Assembly: GCF_029961155.1 (NCBI RefSeq)
Contig: NZ_JASBRH010000031.1
Span: 1-48,370 of the forward strand
DNA length: 48,370 bases
Source of the DNA: Pontibacterium granulatum
GTDB lineage: Bacteria > Pseudomonadota > Gammaproteobacteria > Pseudomonadales > Balneatricaceae
Direction: 5' to 3'
Of the stretch, positions 7,100-16,734 are shown in pieces (the first letter of the stretch is position 1; each line of letters opens with the position of its first letter). Made by a program: the position numbers and the translations under genes. The notes beneath the pieces were generated by a model. That model searched no databases, had not been told where the DNA came from, and saw only the letters and a list, made by a program, of their open reading frames with translations.

Positions 7100-8074
7100 A
7101 TGTCTGTACTGTCGTTTACTCTGCGCACAATCCGCGAGCCGTTTCAGCGATGGGCTGAAAGCCGCAGGCCCCGTGGTGATTCAATCGAACTGAACCAGAA
7201 GCGTATTTTTATCTTCCCCAGTGCCGCAGGCGGTGGTTTTTTGCTGGTTGCGCTTTTGTTGTTGCTGATCGGAACCAACTACGAAAACAACCTTGTTCAT
7301 GCAGTTGCATTCCTGCTGCTCAGTCTGTTCGTGCTGTCGATCATTCATACATACGGCAATCTGTCCGGTATTCGGGTGACCGCTAAGGAAAGCCATTCCT
7401 GTTTCGCGGGTGAGCGCGCTGAGTTTGAATTGCATCTGACTGCGAACGGAAAGCGGGTACGGGAGAATATACAACTCGCTTGGAAAGGTGGAACACCACA
7501 AACGGTAAAGGCGATAGACGGCGATGGATGTCGGGTACGTCTATACCACCCTGCACCGAAACGAGGCCGACTAAAACCAGAACCACTGTTGATCGAGAGT
7601 ACGTTTCCATTAGGGCTTTTGCGCGCCTGGAGCTGGCTTGAGATTGAATCCAGCGCCATTGTCTATCCCGCACCGTTGCAAGTGCAGATGGCCAAGTCAC
7701 AAGTCCTGGATGGCGCTGACGGGGGCCGGCAAGCGACCGATGGCGGGGAGGACTTTTCCGGCTTTACTCAATATCAACCAGGCATGCCGTTACGCCACGT
7801 AGCCTGGAAGGCCTACGCGCGAGGGCGGGGATTACACGCCAAAACTTACCACGCCCAGGTTGATGATCGGATCTGGCTGGATTGGGAAGCATTCTCCGGT
7901 CAACCCACCGAGATGCGTCTGTCCAGCTTGTGCTACCTGGTGATCCAGTTGGAAAAGCACGGTGATCACTACGGATTGAGGTTGCCGGGTAAAAGCTTTG
8001 AGCCCGATCGAGGTGAGCAGCACCGCAAGCGTGTGCTGACAGCGTTGGCTCTCCATCCCGGAGACCGGGTATGA
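7100..8074 (+). CDS. DUF58 (von Willebrand A-like) membrane protein
   Basis: This 324-residue protein has two close membrane helices near 36-75 (AAGGGFLLVALLLLLIGT, HAVAFLLLSLFVLSII). An extramembrane part carries the DUF58 signature near 215-245 (GGEDFSGFTQYQPGMPLRHV, then WKAYARG). It is the standard partner of MoxR, whose gene ends 4 bp upstream. Its stop overlaps the next start (ATGA at 8071), so the three are translationally coupled. It lacks a clear MIDAS site, as is usual for the short DUF58 form. Confidence 0.9.
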   Translation: MSVLSFTLRTIREPFQRWAESRRPRGDSIELNQKRIFIFPSAAGGGFLLVALLLLLIGTNYENNLVHAVAFLLLSLFVLSIIHTYGNLSGIRVTAKESHSCFAGERAEFELHLTANGKRVRENIQLAWKGGTPQTVKAIDGDGCRVRLYHPAPKRGRLKPEPLLIESTFPLGLLRAWSWLEIESSAIVYPAPLQVQMAKSQVLDGADGGRQATDGGEDFSGFTQYQPGMPLRHVAWKAYARGRGLHAKTYHAQVDDRIWLDWEAFSGQPTEMRLSSLCYLVIQLEKHGDHYGLRLPGKSFEPDRGEQHRKRVLTALALHPGDRV

Positions 8075-10044
8075 GTGAGCAGTACCGGCTAAGTCGCCCT
8101 GCGCTGTTGTGGCAGTTTATCGCCATTGCTGTAGTGGTGGTACCGCATTTGAGTCACCTGCCCAGCTGGTTGCTAGTGTTGATCGTAGCTGCTGTTGGCT
8201 GGCGTCTAATGGTGCATATGGGGCGCTGGTCCTTTCCGCATTGGAGCATCCGAACGCTATTCTCGTTGGCTGCGTGTGCCGGTGTTTTCCTGAGCTACGG
8301 TGGCATTGGTGGCGTCAATGGCATGGTCGCATTGCTCATCGCCGGATTCAGTCTCAAGTCATTGGAGATTCATAAGCGGCGCGATGCGCTGCTGGTGGTG
8401 TATGTCGCGTTTATCGTAGCCACCAGTGCGTTGCTGTTTGATCAAAGCGTCTGGATGGCGGCGTATGTGCTGATCGCTGTGCAGTTAACCACCGCCGCGT
8501 TACTAGCCATCTATCAAACCCATAATGTGGATATGGGACGCCCCTTTCGCACCAGTGCCGTCATGATGATGCAGGCGATTCCGTTGATGCTGGTATTGTT
8601 CATTGTCATTCCACGGATGGGGCCGATCTGGAACCTGAAGATGGATGTCGGGTCTGCACGTACAGGGTTGTCGGACACGATGAGCCCGGGTGAGATCACC
8701 AACCTGACCCGCTCTTCCGAGGTTGCTTTCAGGGTTCGGTTTGAAGGGAAGCGGCCGCCGCAAAATGCACTCTATTGGCGGGCTTTAACCTATCCGGACT
8801 TTGATGGTCGCAGTTGGTACCGGGATGAGGCACGAGAGCGGCAGCCTGTGCCAACGGAATCACTGATGATTCAGCGGCCGGTGTTGAAATACGATCTGAT
8901 GCTGGAAGCTACCGGCAGCCGATATATCCCGACACTGGATATGCCGCTTTCTGCGCCGGTCGGTGTGCGACTCAACCCGGATATGACACTCCGGCTTAAT
9001 TTACCGCTGCAAAAGCGGGAAGAGTATTCGCTTGAGTCGGCACTTCAGTATCGTCTGACCGCGCAAGGGGAGGCCTTAAATTACGTGCGTGAGTTGAGCC
9101 TTCCAATAGGCAACCGTCGCACACGGGAGCTGGCGCGAAGTTGGTATGCTGAAACCGGATCAGGGGACGCGTTCATAGCCCGGTTGATGGCGTTCTACAA
9201 AAGCAGCTTCACTTATACCCTCAAACCGCCCAAGCTGGGTCGCGACAGTATCGATAAATTTATGTTCGAAACGCAGCGTGGTTTCTGTGGGCACTTCTCC
9301 AGCTCGATGGTGTTTATGTTGCGCTCGGTGGGTATTCCGGCCCGTGTGGTTGCAGGGTATCAGGGCGGCGAGTGGAATCCGTATGAAAACTACCTAGTGG
9401 TAAGGCAGTACGATGCCCATGCATGGGTGGAGGCCTGGTTACCGCAAAAAGGCTGGATTCGAATTGACCCGACCGCCGCAGTTGCGCCACAACGAATCGA
9501 GCGGCCGTCCGAAGAGTTATTTTCCGAGGAAGAAGATTTCCTGCGCGATGCGCCGCTTGGCGGCCTGACCATTGGCCGGAATAGCCTGCTGGCTGACCTA
9601 TGGCTGCAATGGGATGCATTCTCCTATGGCTGGCAGCAATGGGTGGTGAACTACCACTCCCGTCAGACCGATGTGCTGAAGCGTTTGTTGGGGGAAATTA
9701 CACCGTTGCGTGTTGCACTGGCGTTGCTGATTCCGTTCGCCATTGTGATGTGTCTGGTTGCGCTGAAGTTATTCTGGCGCCATTGGCATCTAGTGCGTGA
9801 TCGACACGACCAGGCACTGGAGCGTTTGTCTCAGCGCCTGGCTCATAAATCGGGCTTGGGACGGCAACCGGGGGAGACGGTCAAAAACTACAGCGATCGT
9901 GTGGCGGAAATTCGTCCGGATCTGGCGTTGTACATGCAGGAGATCGCCTATTGCTATGAGCAGATGCGGTATGCCGGTGATGATACCGGTTCGTCGGCAA
10001 GACGTATGCTAAACATGATACGCCAGTGCCAGACGAAGGTGTAA
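8071..10044 (+). CDS. Transglutaminase-like membrane protein, TgpA type
   Basis: This 657-residue protein has about seven N-terminal membrane helices (residues 10-210, DUF3488 region) and then a periplasmic transglutaminase core. The Cys-His-Asp triad is visible in RGFCGHFSSSMVFML near 410, YDAHAWVEAW near 447 and IRIDPTAAV near 465. One more helix near 548-570 leads to a C-terminal cytoplasmic DUF4129-like tail. The homologue TgpA is essential in Pseudomonas aeruginosa; its reaction in vivo is not settled. It is the third gene of the moxR operon, overlapping the DUF58 stop. Confidence 0.92.
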   Translation: MSEQYRLSRPALLWQFIAIAVVVVPHLSHLPSWLLVLIVAAVGWRLMVHMGRWSFPHWSIRTLFSLAACAGVFLSYGGIGGVNGMVALLIAGFSLKSLEIHKRRDALLVVYVAFIVATSALLFDQSVWMAAYVLIAVQLTTAALLAIYQTHNVDMGRPFRTSAVMMMQAIPLMLVLFIVIPRMGPIWNLKMDVGSARTGLSDTMSPGEITNLTRSSEVAFRVRFEGKRPPQNALYWRALTYPDFDGRSWYRDEARERQPVPTESLMIQRPVLKYDLMLEATGSRYIPTLDMPLSAPVGVRLNPDMTLRLNLPLQKREEYSLESALQYRLTAQGEALNYVRELSLPIGNRRTRELARSWYAETGSGDAFIARLMAFYKSSFTYTLKPPKLGRDSIDKFMFETQRGFCGHFSSSMVFMLRSVGIPARVVAGYQGGEWNPYENYLVVRQYDAHAWVEAWLPQKGWIRIDPTAAVAPQRIERPSEELFSEEEDFLRDAPLGGLTIGRNSLLADLWLQWDAFSYGWQQWVVNYHSRQTDVLKRLLGEITPLRVALALLIPFAIVMCLVALKLFWRHWHLVRDRHDQALERLSQRLAHKSGLGRQPGETVKNYSDRVAEIRPDLALYMQEIAYCYEQMRYAGDDTGSSARRMLNMIRQCQTKV

Positions 10045-10073
10045 CGTTGCCAATGGACTATAGGTGAATCGGG

Positions 10074-10661
10074 TTAATCGGTCAGAAGTTCGGTGACCCG
10101 CTTCTGCAGCATCGGGACCACTTCCTCTTCAAACCAGGGATTGCGTCTGAGCCACAGTTGGTTGCGGGGGGATGGATGGGGTAGAGGGATCAGGCCTGAA
10201 GGGCATTCACGCCAGTTGCGAACCCGTTCGGTCAATGTCTTGTAGCTGTCGTTCAGATAATACCCCTGTGAATACTGCCCGATCAGCAACGTGAGCTGTA
10301 GGTCTGGCATCAGCTCCAGCAGGCGTTGATGCCAGAGAGGCGCACATTCCGGGCGCGGTGGCAGATCACCTGATTTACCTTTACCGGGATAACAGAATCC
10401 CATCGGCATAATCGCAATCAGGGATTCGTCGTAGAACTGCTCACGATCGAGATTCAGCCATCGGCGTAGACGGTCACCGCTGGGGTCGTTCCAGGGAATA
10501 CTGGTTTTGTGCACGTGGGTTCCGGGCGCCTGGCCGATAATCATCAGGCGCGCGGTGACGGATGCACGTACGACCGGATTGCTACCCAGAGGCAGAGCGT
10601 CTTTGCAGTGGGTGCAGGCGCGTATCTCGGCCAATAGATCCTGTAGTGGGATCTGGGACAT
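10074..10661 (-). CDS. Uracil-DNA glycosylase-superfamily protein
   Basis: This 195-residue protein has the uracil-DNA glycosylase fold marks LMIIGQAPGTHVH near 40-55 and LIPLPHPSPRN near 160-170, the latter in the place of the catalytic loop. Cysteines (CTHCK near 15, CYPGKGK near 95, PECAPLWH near 108) are spaced as possible iron-sulfur ligands. Its true activity is unknown; many members of this subgroup are called 'uracil-DNA glycosylase family' only. The start at 10661 gives the usual N-terminus, though the frame is open 81 bp further. It shares a 91-bp divergent promoter region with the YgjP-type gene. Confidence 0.85.
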   Translation of the reverse strand: MSQIPLQDLLAEIRACTHCKDALPLGSNPVVRASVTARLMIIGQAPGTHVHKTSIPWNDPSGDRLRRWLNLDREQFYDESLIAIMPMGFCYPGKGKSGDLPPRPECAPLWHQRLLELMPDLQLTLLIGQYSQGYYLNDSYKTLTERVRNWRECPSGLIPLPHPSPRNQLWLRRNPWFEEEVVPMLQKRVTELLTD

Positions 10662-10752
10662 ATCTTTAGTTACCCGTCTAAGTGAGCGGCTGTTATTTAC
10701 CATCAAGTTTACTATGATAGCGGCCATATCAAACCGGTTCACAGACAGTTGG

Positions 10753-11448
10753 ATGAACGCAAAGACACTCGCTTACGAGATTGTGCGCAGCAAGCGCCGT
10801 AAAACCGCTGCAATCAAAGTGGAACCGGGACAGGTGCGCGTGTTGGTGCCGCATTGGGTTGATGATGGCTGGGTAAAGAACTGGGTTAACGAAAAGCGAG
10901 CCTGGATCGAACGGCAGCAACAAGCGCTGAACAAGCATGCCGAGGCCTTTGAAGTCTCGATCTATCCCGGCGCGTTGCTGCCTTTTCTCGATCGAAAACT
11001 GATCCTTTCCTGGGATGCTGGCACCCGTAACGGCGTTGTACTGGAAGGTGACTGCTTACGCGTAACGTTGAGCCGTCGTGGCAGCCGCCCGGATGTGGAA
11101 CGTGTAACCGAACTGGTTAAGGCTTGGTATCAGCAGCGGGCTGAATCTTACCTCGCTGAACGCCTGGGGCATTGGCAGCAGGTCACGGGTTTGCAACCTG
11201 CGGGACTAACCGTAAAAAGCTTTCGACGTCGCTGGGGCAGCTGTGATAGCCGTGGCCGTATCTCCCTTAATTGGCGTTTGATTATGGCGCCGTCCGATCA
11301 GGTGGATTATGTCATCGTACACGAGCTTGCTCACCTGAAACACTTTGACCATAGCCGGCGCTTTTGGGCGCTCGTTGCTACTTTTGTCGTAGACTATATC
11401 CCCTTAAGGCAAGGCCTCCAGTGCCGATACCCTCTTTTGTACTTCTAA
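10753..11448 (+). CDS. YgjP/SprT-like zinc metallopeptidase
   Basis: This 231-residue protein of the YgjP (DUF45) family has the zinc site HELAHLKHFDHSRRFW near residues 192-207, preceded by SFRRRWGSCDSRGRISLNW. The ending DYIPLRQGLQCRYPLLYF departs from the usual 'PDYRxxRxWL' tail and may be a divergent or slightly frameshifted C-terminus. The ATG at 10753 follows GG and fits the family start. It is a probable cytoplasmic peptidase with unknown substrate. Confidence 0.88.
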   Translation: MNAKTLAYEIVRSKRRKTAAIKVEPGQVRVLVPHWVDDGWVKNWVNEKRAWIERQQQALNKHAEAFEVSIYPGALLPFLDRKLILSWDAGTRNGVVLEGDCLRVTLSRRGSRPDVERVTELVKAWYQQRAESYLAERLGHWQQVTGLQPAGLTVKSFRRRWGSCDSRGRISLNWRLIMAPSDQVDYVIVHELAHLKHFDHSRRFWALVATFVVDYIPLRQGLQCRYPLLYF

Positions 11449-11577
11449 AAGTATAATTGCAGCGCATCTCTGCTGTGTTAGATTTTCCAGTTACCTAGAA
11501 AAGTAACCTGCTGCGACGTTTTTGTTTGAAAACCGTGAGCAGCAGGGTTTCGACAATAATAAATACGGGCGAATCCT

Positions 11578-13347
11578 ATGAGTCTTTACAGCAGTATTGA
11601 AAAGACCTTCTTCAACTCCCTCACGAAAAAAATAGTAGGCAACGTTACGTTTCTATTGGGACCGAACCTGATCATTGCCGCTATCGGTTACTGGGTGTAT
11701 CTGGACCTGAGGTCTGCCCAGACAGCAGATGAGATTGTGCAGAGCGCGTCGACATTGTTTAACGCCAGCTGGGTTTTGTTGTTTTACACCTTGGTTGTGG
11801 GCGTCTTTACTGTGCTCTTCATGCGTCATCTGTTCCTGAGACCGATTGGTGGCATGACGGAGGTCCTCCGGGCAGTGAAAGAGCGTGACGGTGATATCTC
11901 GGCTACGTTGCCGCAGTATACCTACGACGAAATCTCCAGCATGGCCGAAAGCTATAACGATTTCTCGGACAGCCTGAAGAAGATGATTGCTTCAACCCGT
12001 CGACGCAGTGTGCAGGTGGCGCTGAGTGCGACGCAGCTGCAAAAGGTGATCAACGAAGCGCATACCTCTGCGGCACAGCAGGAATCACAAGCGTTGATGG
12101 TATTCCAGGCCAGCCAGGAAGCGACCAGCGCGATTGATGAGATTGCGGCACATACCCTGGAGATCTCCGAGCGTAACGGAAAGAACCTGGAAGAGGTGCG
12201 AAGTTCCAGCAGTGAGATGAACCGTGTGATGCAGCAGGTGCAAGCGGTGGGTCGCCAGATCGGCGAATTCCAGAGTACCGTGCATCAGCTGTCGGCCAAC
12301 TCTGAAAACATCATGCGTGTACTGGGCATGGTGAAAGACTTTTCCGATCAAACCAACCTGTTAGCCCTCAACGCGTCCATTGAGGCTGCACGTGCGGGTG
12401 AAGCGGGACGTGGCTTTTCGGTGGTGGCCGATGAAGTACGCTCCCTGTCACTGAAAGTGAGCAGTGCGACCTCCGAGATCGACAAGAACGTGAGCGAGAT
12501 GACCACGTTGGTGGGCAACACCCGTGAAGGCGCCGATACGATCAAAGAGTACATCACCGATACTGAAACCTTTATCGGCAACACCAATACCCAGTTCTCT
12601 AACATGGTGGTCGACTTCGAAGAGCTGAACGGTCAGCTTAGCAGCATCAGTGCTGCGATCGACGAGCTGGCGTACACCAACCGCAATACCCATGAATATG
12701 TGTCCGATATCACCAAGATCTCTGAGGAGATCAAGGATGAGATGGAAGTCTCCAAGGGCCATTCCGGTGAGTTGGAGAAAGCAACTGAAGAGACACAGGA
12801 GCTGCTGTCCCGCTTTATCATCGGCTACGGCGGTTTTGAGGAGATGATCCAGGCGGGCCGTGGCTGGGCGCAGGAAGCCACGACGATGCTGGAAGAACTG
12901 GAGAAACAGGGAACCAACGTCTTTGATACCCATTACCGCCGTACCAATGAGGGGCAGCTACCGGAGAAGTACGATACCTCGTACGTGGATCTGTACGAGT
13001 CGCGCATGCGGCCGCTGTTTGATCGCTTTATCAGCGAGCGTCCGGAGTTTATTTACGCCATAGCGGTGGATCGCAACGGTTACGCGCCGGCACACCACAC
13101 CAAAGTGTCGGAGCCGTTGACCGGGAACTTTGACGTGGACAACATGAAGAGCCGCAACCGCCGTATATACGCTGGCAGCCGTGCAGAGCAGCGTCGTGCG
13201 AGCCATACCTCACCGTTCCTGTTGCAGACCTTTATCCGGGATACCGGCGAGGTGCTGAACGACCTGTCAATTCCGCTCTATGTGAATGGCAAGCATTGGG
13301 GGGCGTTGATTATGGGCTTTGAACCAAAACACCTGTTGTCCGAATAA
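11578..13347 (+). CDS. Methyl-accepting chemotaxis protein with C-terminal sensor domain (copy 1)
   Basis: This 589-residue chemoreceptor has two membrane helices (about 22-45 and 62-86) joined by only some 20 periplasmic residues, so it cannot sense with a periplasmic domain. A HAMP-like part follows (87-140), then the signalling hairpin with the conserved tip [20 protein letters not shown] near 260-280. Beyond the coiled coil, residues 440-589 form an extra cytoplasmic domain ([44 protein letters not shown]), shared with the receptor at 17071. This C-terminal domain is the likely sensor, and the ligand is unknown. No CheR/CheB-docking pentapeptide is seen. Confidence 0.93.
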   Translation: MSLYSSIEKTFFNSLTKKIVGNVTFLLGPNLIIAAIGYWVYLDLRSAQTADEIVQSASTLFNASWVLLFYTLVVGVFTVLFMRHLFLRPIGGMTEVLRAVKERDGDISATLPQYTYDEISSMAESYNDFSDSLKKMIASTRRRSVQVALSATQLQKVINEAHTSAAQQESQALMVFQASQEATSAIDEIAAHTLEISERNGKNLEEVRSSSSEMNRVMQQVQAVGRQIGEFQSTVHQLSANSENIMRVLGMVKDFSDQTNLLALNASIEAARAGEAGRGFSVVADEVRSLSLKVSSATSEIDKNVSEMTTLVGNTREGADTIKEYITDTETFIGNTNTQFSNMVVDFEELNGQLSSISAAIDELAYTNRNTHEYVSDITKISEEIKDEMEVSKGHSGELEKATEETQELLSRFIIGYGGFEEMIQAGRGWAQEATTMLEELEKQGTNVFDTHYRRTNEGQLPEKYDTSYVDLYESRMRPLFDRFISERPEFIYAIAVDRNGYAPAHHTKVSEPLTGNFDVDNMKSRNRRIYAGSRAEQRRASHTSPFLLQTFIRDTGEVLNDLSIPLYVNGKHWGALIMGFEPKHLLSE

Positions 13348-13366
13348 CAACATTGATAAGCAATGA

Positions 13367-13396
13367 AAAAGGGAAGGTCTGAGCCTTCCCTTTTTT
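13367..13396. terminator. Bidirectional intrinsic terminator
   Basis: AAAAGGGAAGG pairs with CCTTCCCTTTT around a 6-base loop, with A- and T-runs on both sides. It serves the chemoreceptor (plus) and the membrane protein gene 13415-13870 (minus). Confidence 0.9.
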
Positions 13397-13414
13397 GTGT
13401 CCGTCGAACGGCTT

Positions 13415-13870
13415 TTATTTGGCTGTTGCCGCGTTAGCGATCCCTTCCTGCAGCAGACGGCAGCACTCATCGGCGTTGATAAAACCCGGTAGCTCCAGTT
13501 CACGACCTTCTTTCAGTTTAAGGCTCAACGTGGTGTGTTTGCCTTTCGCTTTCTGCTCCAGCGAATTGATATCACGGTACTGAATACGTTCTTCGCTCTC
13601 TGCTATAGGCTTGCTCAGTAGCAGCGAGCGCGGCGATAGGGTGATGCTGGCATCCTCAAATTCGCTGCGTAGCTTGTCCACGATACGCTGATCGTTGCTG
13701 GCCCAAAAGAGGATCAGCACGAGAGGGGTCAGGGTGTACCAACGGGTAAGGTCCATCAGCATCAGGCCAACGGCGAGACCGATCAGGCCCAGCTGAATCT
13801 TCTGATTGCGTCCGTGGCGCGCTTCAAAATAGTCGTTATCCCAAGTGAAGTGTGGTTTTTCGATGGCCAT
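13415..13870 (-). CDS. Membrane protein of unknown function
   Basis: This 151-residue protein has two close membrane helices near 27-60 (LGLIGLAVGLMLMDL, LTPLVLILFWAS). A soluble part follows that reads like a small beta-rich (PH/YcxB-like) domain: ITLSPRSLLLSKPIAESEE, then LSLKLKEGRELELPGF. The YcxB likeness is a guess from pattern. It converges with the first chemoreceptor and diverges from bufA across a 567-bp gap. No functional link is visible. Confidence 0.7.
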   Translation of the reverse strand: MAIEKPHFTWDNDYFEARHGRNQKIQLGLIGLAVGLMLMDLTRWYTLTPLVLILFWASNDQRIVDKLRSEFEDASITLSPRSLLLSKPIAESEERIQYRDINSLEQKAKGKHTTLSLKLKEGRELELPGFINADECCRLLQEGIANAATAK

Positions 13871-14437
13871 GCTGCTTTTATCCTATAGATCTCTGGCATT
13901 TAATCGGTCGCGGAAAGCAGTGTGCAAGGAATGCTGTGTTAAGACAAGCGCTTGCGGTTGCGACCATGGTCCCGTATCGGGCGTTACGCTTTTGGCCGAT
14001 TTATGCCCTATCGTTAAGCGCTTATGTAATTTGAAATTATAAAAACCCGTCAGGAAGGGGACTATGTTTACCTTTTCTGCTGTGCGTTGTGCTCTCGTAG
14101 CAAGAGATAATGGAAAGAAGAGGGGCCATAATCCTAATCTCTGAAGCAGCTCCGGAAGAGGTCGACAAAAAGGGAGTGGCTGGCCTTGAAAATCTACCTG
14201 CCTGTCAAACGCCTCTCTGCACTCTTTTTGCACCCATTATTATGCAAATTTTATTCATCTGAACCATCCTGAATGTGCTGATTTACGCGAAGTTGCAGTC
14301 ACATGGCGCTTCCCTTAGGAGAATTTCTTTCAGCTTAGTTTCAGGTTTAGCGGCTAATTTGCTTCGTGCACGAACGTGCATTCAATTATTTCGCTCCGAA
14401 AATGAGTACAAAAACTCGATCCCTAGGGAGAAATCAG
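13871..14437. other. Long intergenic region upstream of bufA
   Basis: These 567 bp hold no convincing gene; the reading frames here lack ribosome sites and recognisable motifs. They should contain the promoters of the minus-strand membrane protein and of bufA. A TTCGTGCACGAA palindrome (14363-14374) is the only clear symmetric site. No metal-regulator box could be identified with confidence. Confidence 0.5.
14363..14374. promoter_or_regulatory. 12-bp palindrome upstream of bufA
   Basis: TTCGTGCACGAA is perfectly symmetric and is followed at once by CGTGCA, repeating the half-site. It lies about 63 bp before the bufA start codon, a plausible operator position. No regulator gene is adjacent. 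Confidence 0.35.
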
Positions 14438-14893
14438 ATGAATAAAAATACTAAGAACGTGATGAGCGGGATGGCCGTTGCATTTGCGGCGGCCGCGATT
14501 GCCGGTTGTTCAGCAACAGCCAGTACCAACGAAACTGCAGTTGCGGCTAATACAACCGATCTGGTTCATTGCGCCGGCGTGAACGTGTGCAAGGGCCACA
14601 ACGACTGCGGTGGTGCAAACAACGCATGTGCCGGCCAAGGCTCCTGTAAGGGTTCCGGATTTGTCGTAATGCCGTCCAAAGCCTGTGGCGATGTGGGCGG
14701 TAAAGTCCAGGACGACTGGCGGGGTGAAGTGGCGAAAGCAGATCTGGTGCAGTGTACGGGTGTGAACGTATGTAAAGGCCATAACGACTGTGCTGGTGCC
14801 AAGAACTCTTGTGCAGGCCAGGCATCCTGCAAAGGTACCGGTTTCGTACTGATGAGTGCGAAGGCATGTGGCGATATCGGCGGCAAATCTTAA
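14438..14893 (+). CDS. bufA: Bufferin precursor with tandem six-Cys units, lipoprotein-like
   Basis: This is a 151-residue RiPP precursor of the bufferin type (BufA2-like), a family of periplasmic copper-binding peptides whose cysteines are altered by the MNIO enzyme BufB. The signal segment (1-23) ends in a lipobox, IAGC at 21-24, so the product is probably lipidated. Two copies of the unit follow, residues 41-90 and 102-151. They have Cys at 45, 51, 57, 64, 70, 83 and at 106, 112, 118, 125, 131, 144, exactly 61 residues apart. Each carries CKGHNDC and KACGD(V/I)GGK. Known precursors have one unit and a cleavable signal, so the doubling and the lipobox are unusual. GGAG lies 7 bp before the ATG; bufB starts 198 bp downstream. 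Confidence 0.88.
   Translation: MNKNTKNVMSGMAVAFAAAAIAGCSATASTNETAVAANTTDLVHCAGVNVCKGHNDCGGANNACAGQGSCKGSGFVVMPSKACGDVGGKVQDDWRGEVAKADLVQCTGVNVCKGHNDCAGAKNSCAGQASCKGTGFVLMSAKACGDIGGKS
14558..14890 (+). repeat. Internal duplication of the bufferin unit
   Basis: The two units (14558-14707 and 14741-14890) encode 50 residues each and are separated by a short linker ([11 protein letters not shown]). All six Cys and most Gly, Lys and Asn positions are conserved. The third bases differ often, so the duplication is not recent and has been kept by selection on the protein. Confidence 0.85.
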
Positions 14894-15091
14894 TGATGCG
14901 TTGATGACCTGAACTTTCAGGTTGATGCGAATATCCGATGGATTTACCCCTGTTGGGTATTTGCATCTATCTAAAGCAGTTTACTGTGCCTGCTAAGCAG
15001 GGAACACAATCTTGTAGCGGTGAGGTCTGAATGATCGATGGGGTAGGTTCATTCAGATGGACACCGAGGATGTGAGTAAAAGGTTCTTTTT

Positions 15092-15949
15092 ATGTCGCAA
15101 CATTTTCTTGGCTTCGGATTGGGGCTGCGCACTGATCATCTCCACGATGTGCTGGAACAGAAACCGGACCTTGACTGGTTTGAAGTGATCTCCGAGAACT
15201 TCATGGTTGATGGCGGCAAGCCTAAGTATTACCTACACAGTATTCGTGAGCATTACCCAATGGTGATGCACGGGGTGTCTATGTCACTGGGATCAACCGA
15301 TCCGCTGGACATGGATTACCTGAAACGTCTGAAGCAACTGCACTATGAGCTGCAGCCGGAGTGGTTCTCGGATCACCTGTGCTGGACCGGACTGAACGGT
15401 GTCAACGCCCATGATCTGCTACCGCTGCCGTATACCGAAGAGGCGATCAACCACTGCGTTGAGCGTATCCAGCGGGTTCAGGATTACATGGGGCGCCAGA
15501 TGCTGATCGAAAACGTTTCCAGTTATATCAGCTATGCCGAATCGCAGATCAACGAGTGGGAGTTCCTGCGTGAGGTGAGCGACCGGGCGGACTGCCATAT
15601 CCTGTTTGATGTGAACAACATCTATGTCAGTGCCCGTAACCATGATTTTGATCCGATGGAGTACATCAAGGGCACCAACCCGGATCGCGTGCGCCAGTTC
15701 CATCTGGCCGGTCACACCGACTACGGTGACTATGTGATCGATACCCACGATCACGATGTGCCCGACCCGGTCTGGCAGCTGTATAAACAAGCGTTGCTGC
15801 ACTTCGGTCCAGTGAGCACTATGATCGAGCGTGACGACAACATCCCATCCCTGGCGGATCTGATGGCCGAGCTGGATATCGCACGTCGTATCGCTGCAGA
15901 TACCCTGTCGGCGGAGGCGCTGACGCCACGGTGCAAGGAGGCGGTATGA
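15092..15949 (+). CDS. bufB: MNIO (DUF692) iron oxidase, BufB
   Basis: This 285-residue TIM-barrel enzyme of the multinuclear non-haem iron oxidase family modifies cysteines of the BufA precursor, using oxygen. Family motifs run in order: GLGLRTDH at the start, FEVISENFM near 30, VMHGVSMSLGS near 58, SDHLCW near 94, LIENVSSY near 142, FDVNNIYVSA near 174, FHLAGHTD near 208, DTHDHDVPDPVW near 218 and MIERDDNIPS near 246. These supply the His, Asp, Glu and Asn ligands for the iron cluster. It is the second gene of bufABC and overlaps bufC (ATGA). The leader between bufA and bufB has two hairpins and may tune expression. Confidence 0.93.
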   Translation: MSQHFLGFGLGLRTDHLHDVLEQKPDLDWFEVISENFMVDGGKPKYYLHSIREHYPMVMHGVSMSLGSTDPLDMDYLKRLKQLHYELQPEWFSDHLCWTGLNGVNAHDLLPLPYTEEAINHCVERIQRVQDYMGRQMLIENVSSYISYAESQINEWEFLREVSDRADCHILFDVNNIYVSARNHDFDPMEYIKGTNPDRVRQFHLAGHTDYGDYVIDTHDHDVPDPVWQLYKQALLHFGPVSTMIERDDNIPSLADLMAELDIARRIAADTLSAEALTPRCKEAV

Positions 15950-16734
15950 CCCTGAGAGACCGTCAGCAGCAGTTACTGGCCTACATGATGGGGCAGGAGT
16001 CCGGGATTGCAGAGCATATCTGCGATCATGGCAAGATCTCGGTGGAGCATCGCCTGCACATCTACCGCAATGCCTATCAGGTACGTTTCTGGGAAGTGAT
16101 CGATACGGACCATCCGGTGCTGGGTACTTACCTGGGGGATGAGCTTTTCAACAACATGGTACGTGACTATATCCACGCCTACCCATCCCACTTTCGCTCT
16201 TTGCGTCAGTTTGCCGATCAGTTGCCCAGGTTCCTGACTGAAGATGAAACCCTCAGCGCGTACCCCCATATCGCTGAGCTGGCACGGTTTGAACGCGAAC
16301 TGCTGAATGCCTTTGATGCGGCCGATACGGAACGGGTAGAAAGGCAGGATCTGGTCGACCTGCTACCGGAAAAATGGCCAGGGCTCAAGCTGGTGTTCCA
16401 TCCCAGTCTGATTGTGTTTACTACCACCTACAATGTGGTCGACATCTGGCAGCATATTAAAGCCGAGCGCGCACCGCCTGAGCCACTGCAGCAGGACGAG
16501 ACCTGGCTCATCTGGCGCAACCGTGAGCGGCTGACCGAGTTCTCCAGCATGGATAACTTCGAGTTCACCATGTTTATGGCATTTCGCGACGGTAGCACGC
16601 TTGAGCAGGTGGCGGAGTTACTGTTGGAGATCAGTCACAGTGATCCATCCCAGCATATGGTCGAGACGCTATTCGCTTGGTTGGACAGGGGCTGGATCAC
16701 CCAGTTGGATATCGGTCTGCACGCGATCAAATAA
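15946..16734 (+). CDS. bufC: BufC, DUF2063 partner of the MNIO enzyme
   Basis: This 262-residue protein has an N-terminal DUF2063 (putative DNA-binding) domain: LRDRQQQLLAYMMG, then HRLHIYRNAYQVRFWEVIDTD near 45, and YIHAYPSHFRSLRQFAD near 80. In characterised bufferin systems the BufC-type partner binds the precursor and presents it to the MNIO enzyme; it is not thought to act on DNA. The ATG at 15946 overlaps the bufB stop (ATGA) and follows AAGGAGG, so the pair is translationally coupled and probably forms a complex. Confidence 0.9.
   Translation: MTLRDRQQQLLAYMMGQESGIAEHICDHGKISVEHRLHIYRNAYQVRFWEVIDTDHPVLGTYLGDELFNNMVRDYIHAYPSHFRSLRQFADQLPRFLTEDETLSAYPHIAELARFERELLNAFDAADTERVERQDLVDLLPEKWPGLKLVFHPSLIVFTTTYNVVDIWQHIKAERAPPEPLQQDETWLIWRNRERLTEFSSMDNFEFTMFMAFRDGSTLEQVAELLLEISHSDPSQHMVETLFAWLDRGWITQLDIGLHAIK

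Noticed and set aside
13883-14233. 116-codon frame in the gap upstream of bufA
   Set aside because: No ribosome site, no recognisable domain and an odd composition; left as intergenic.
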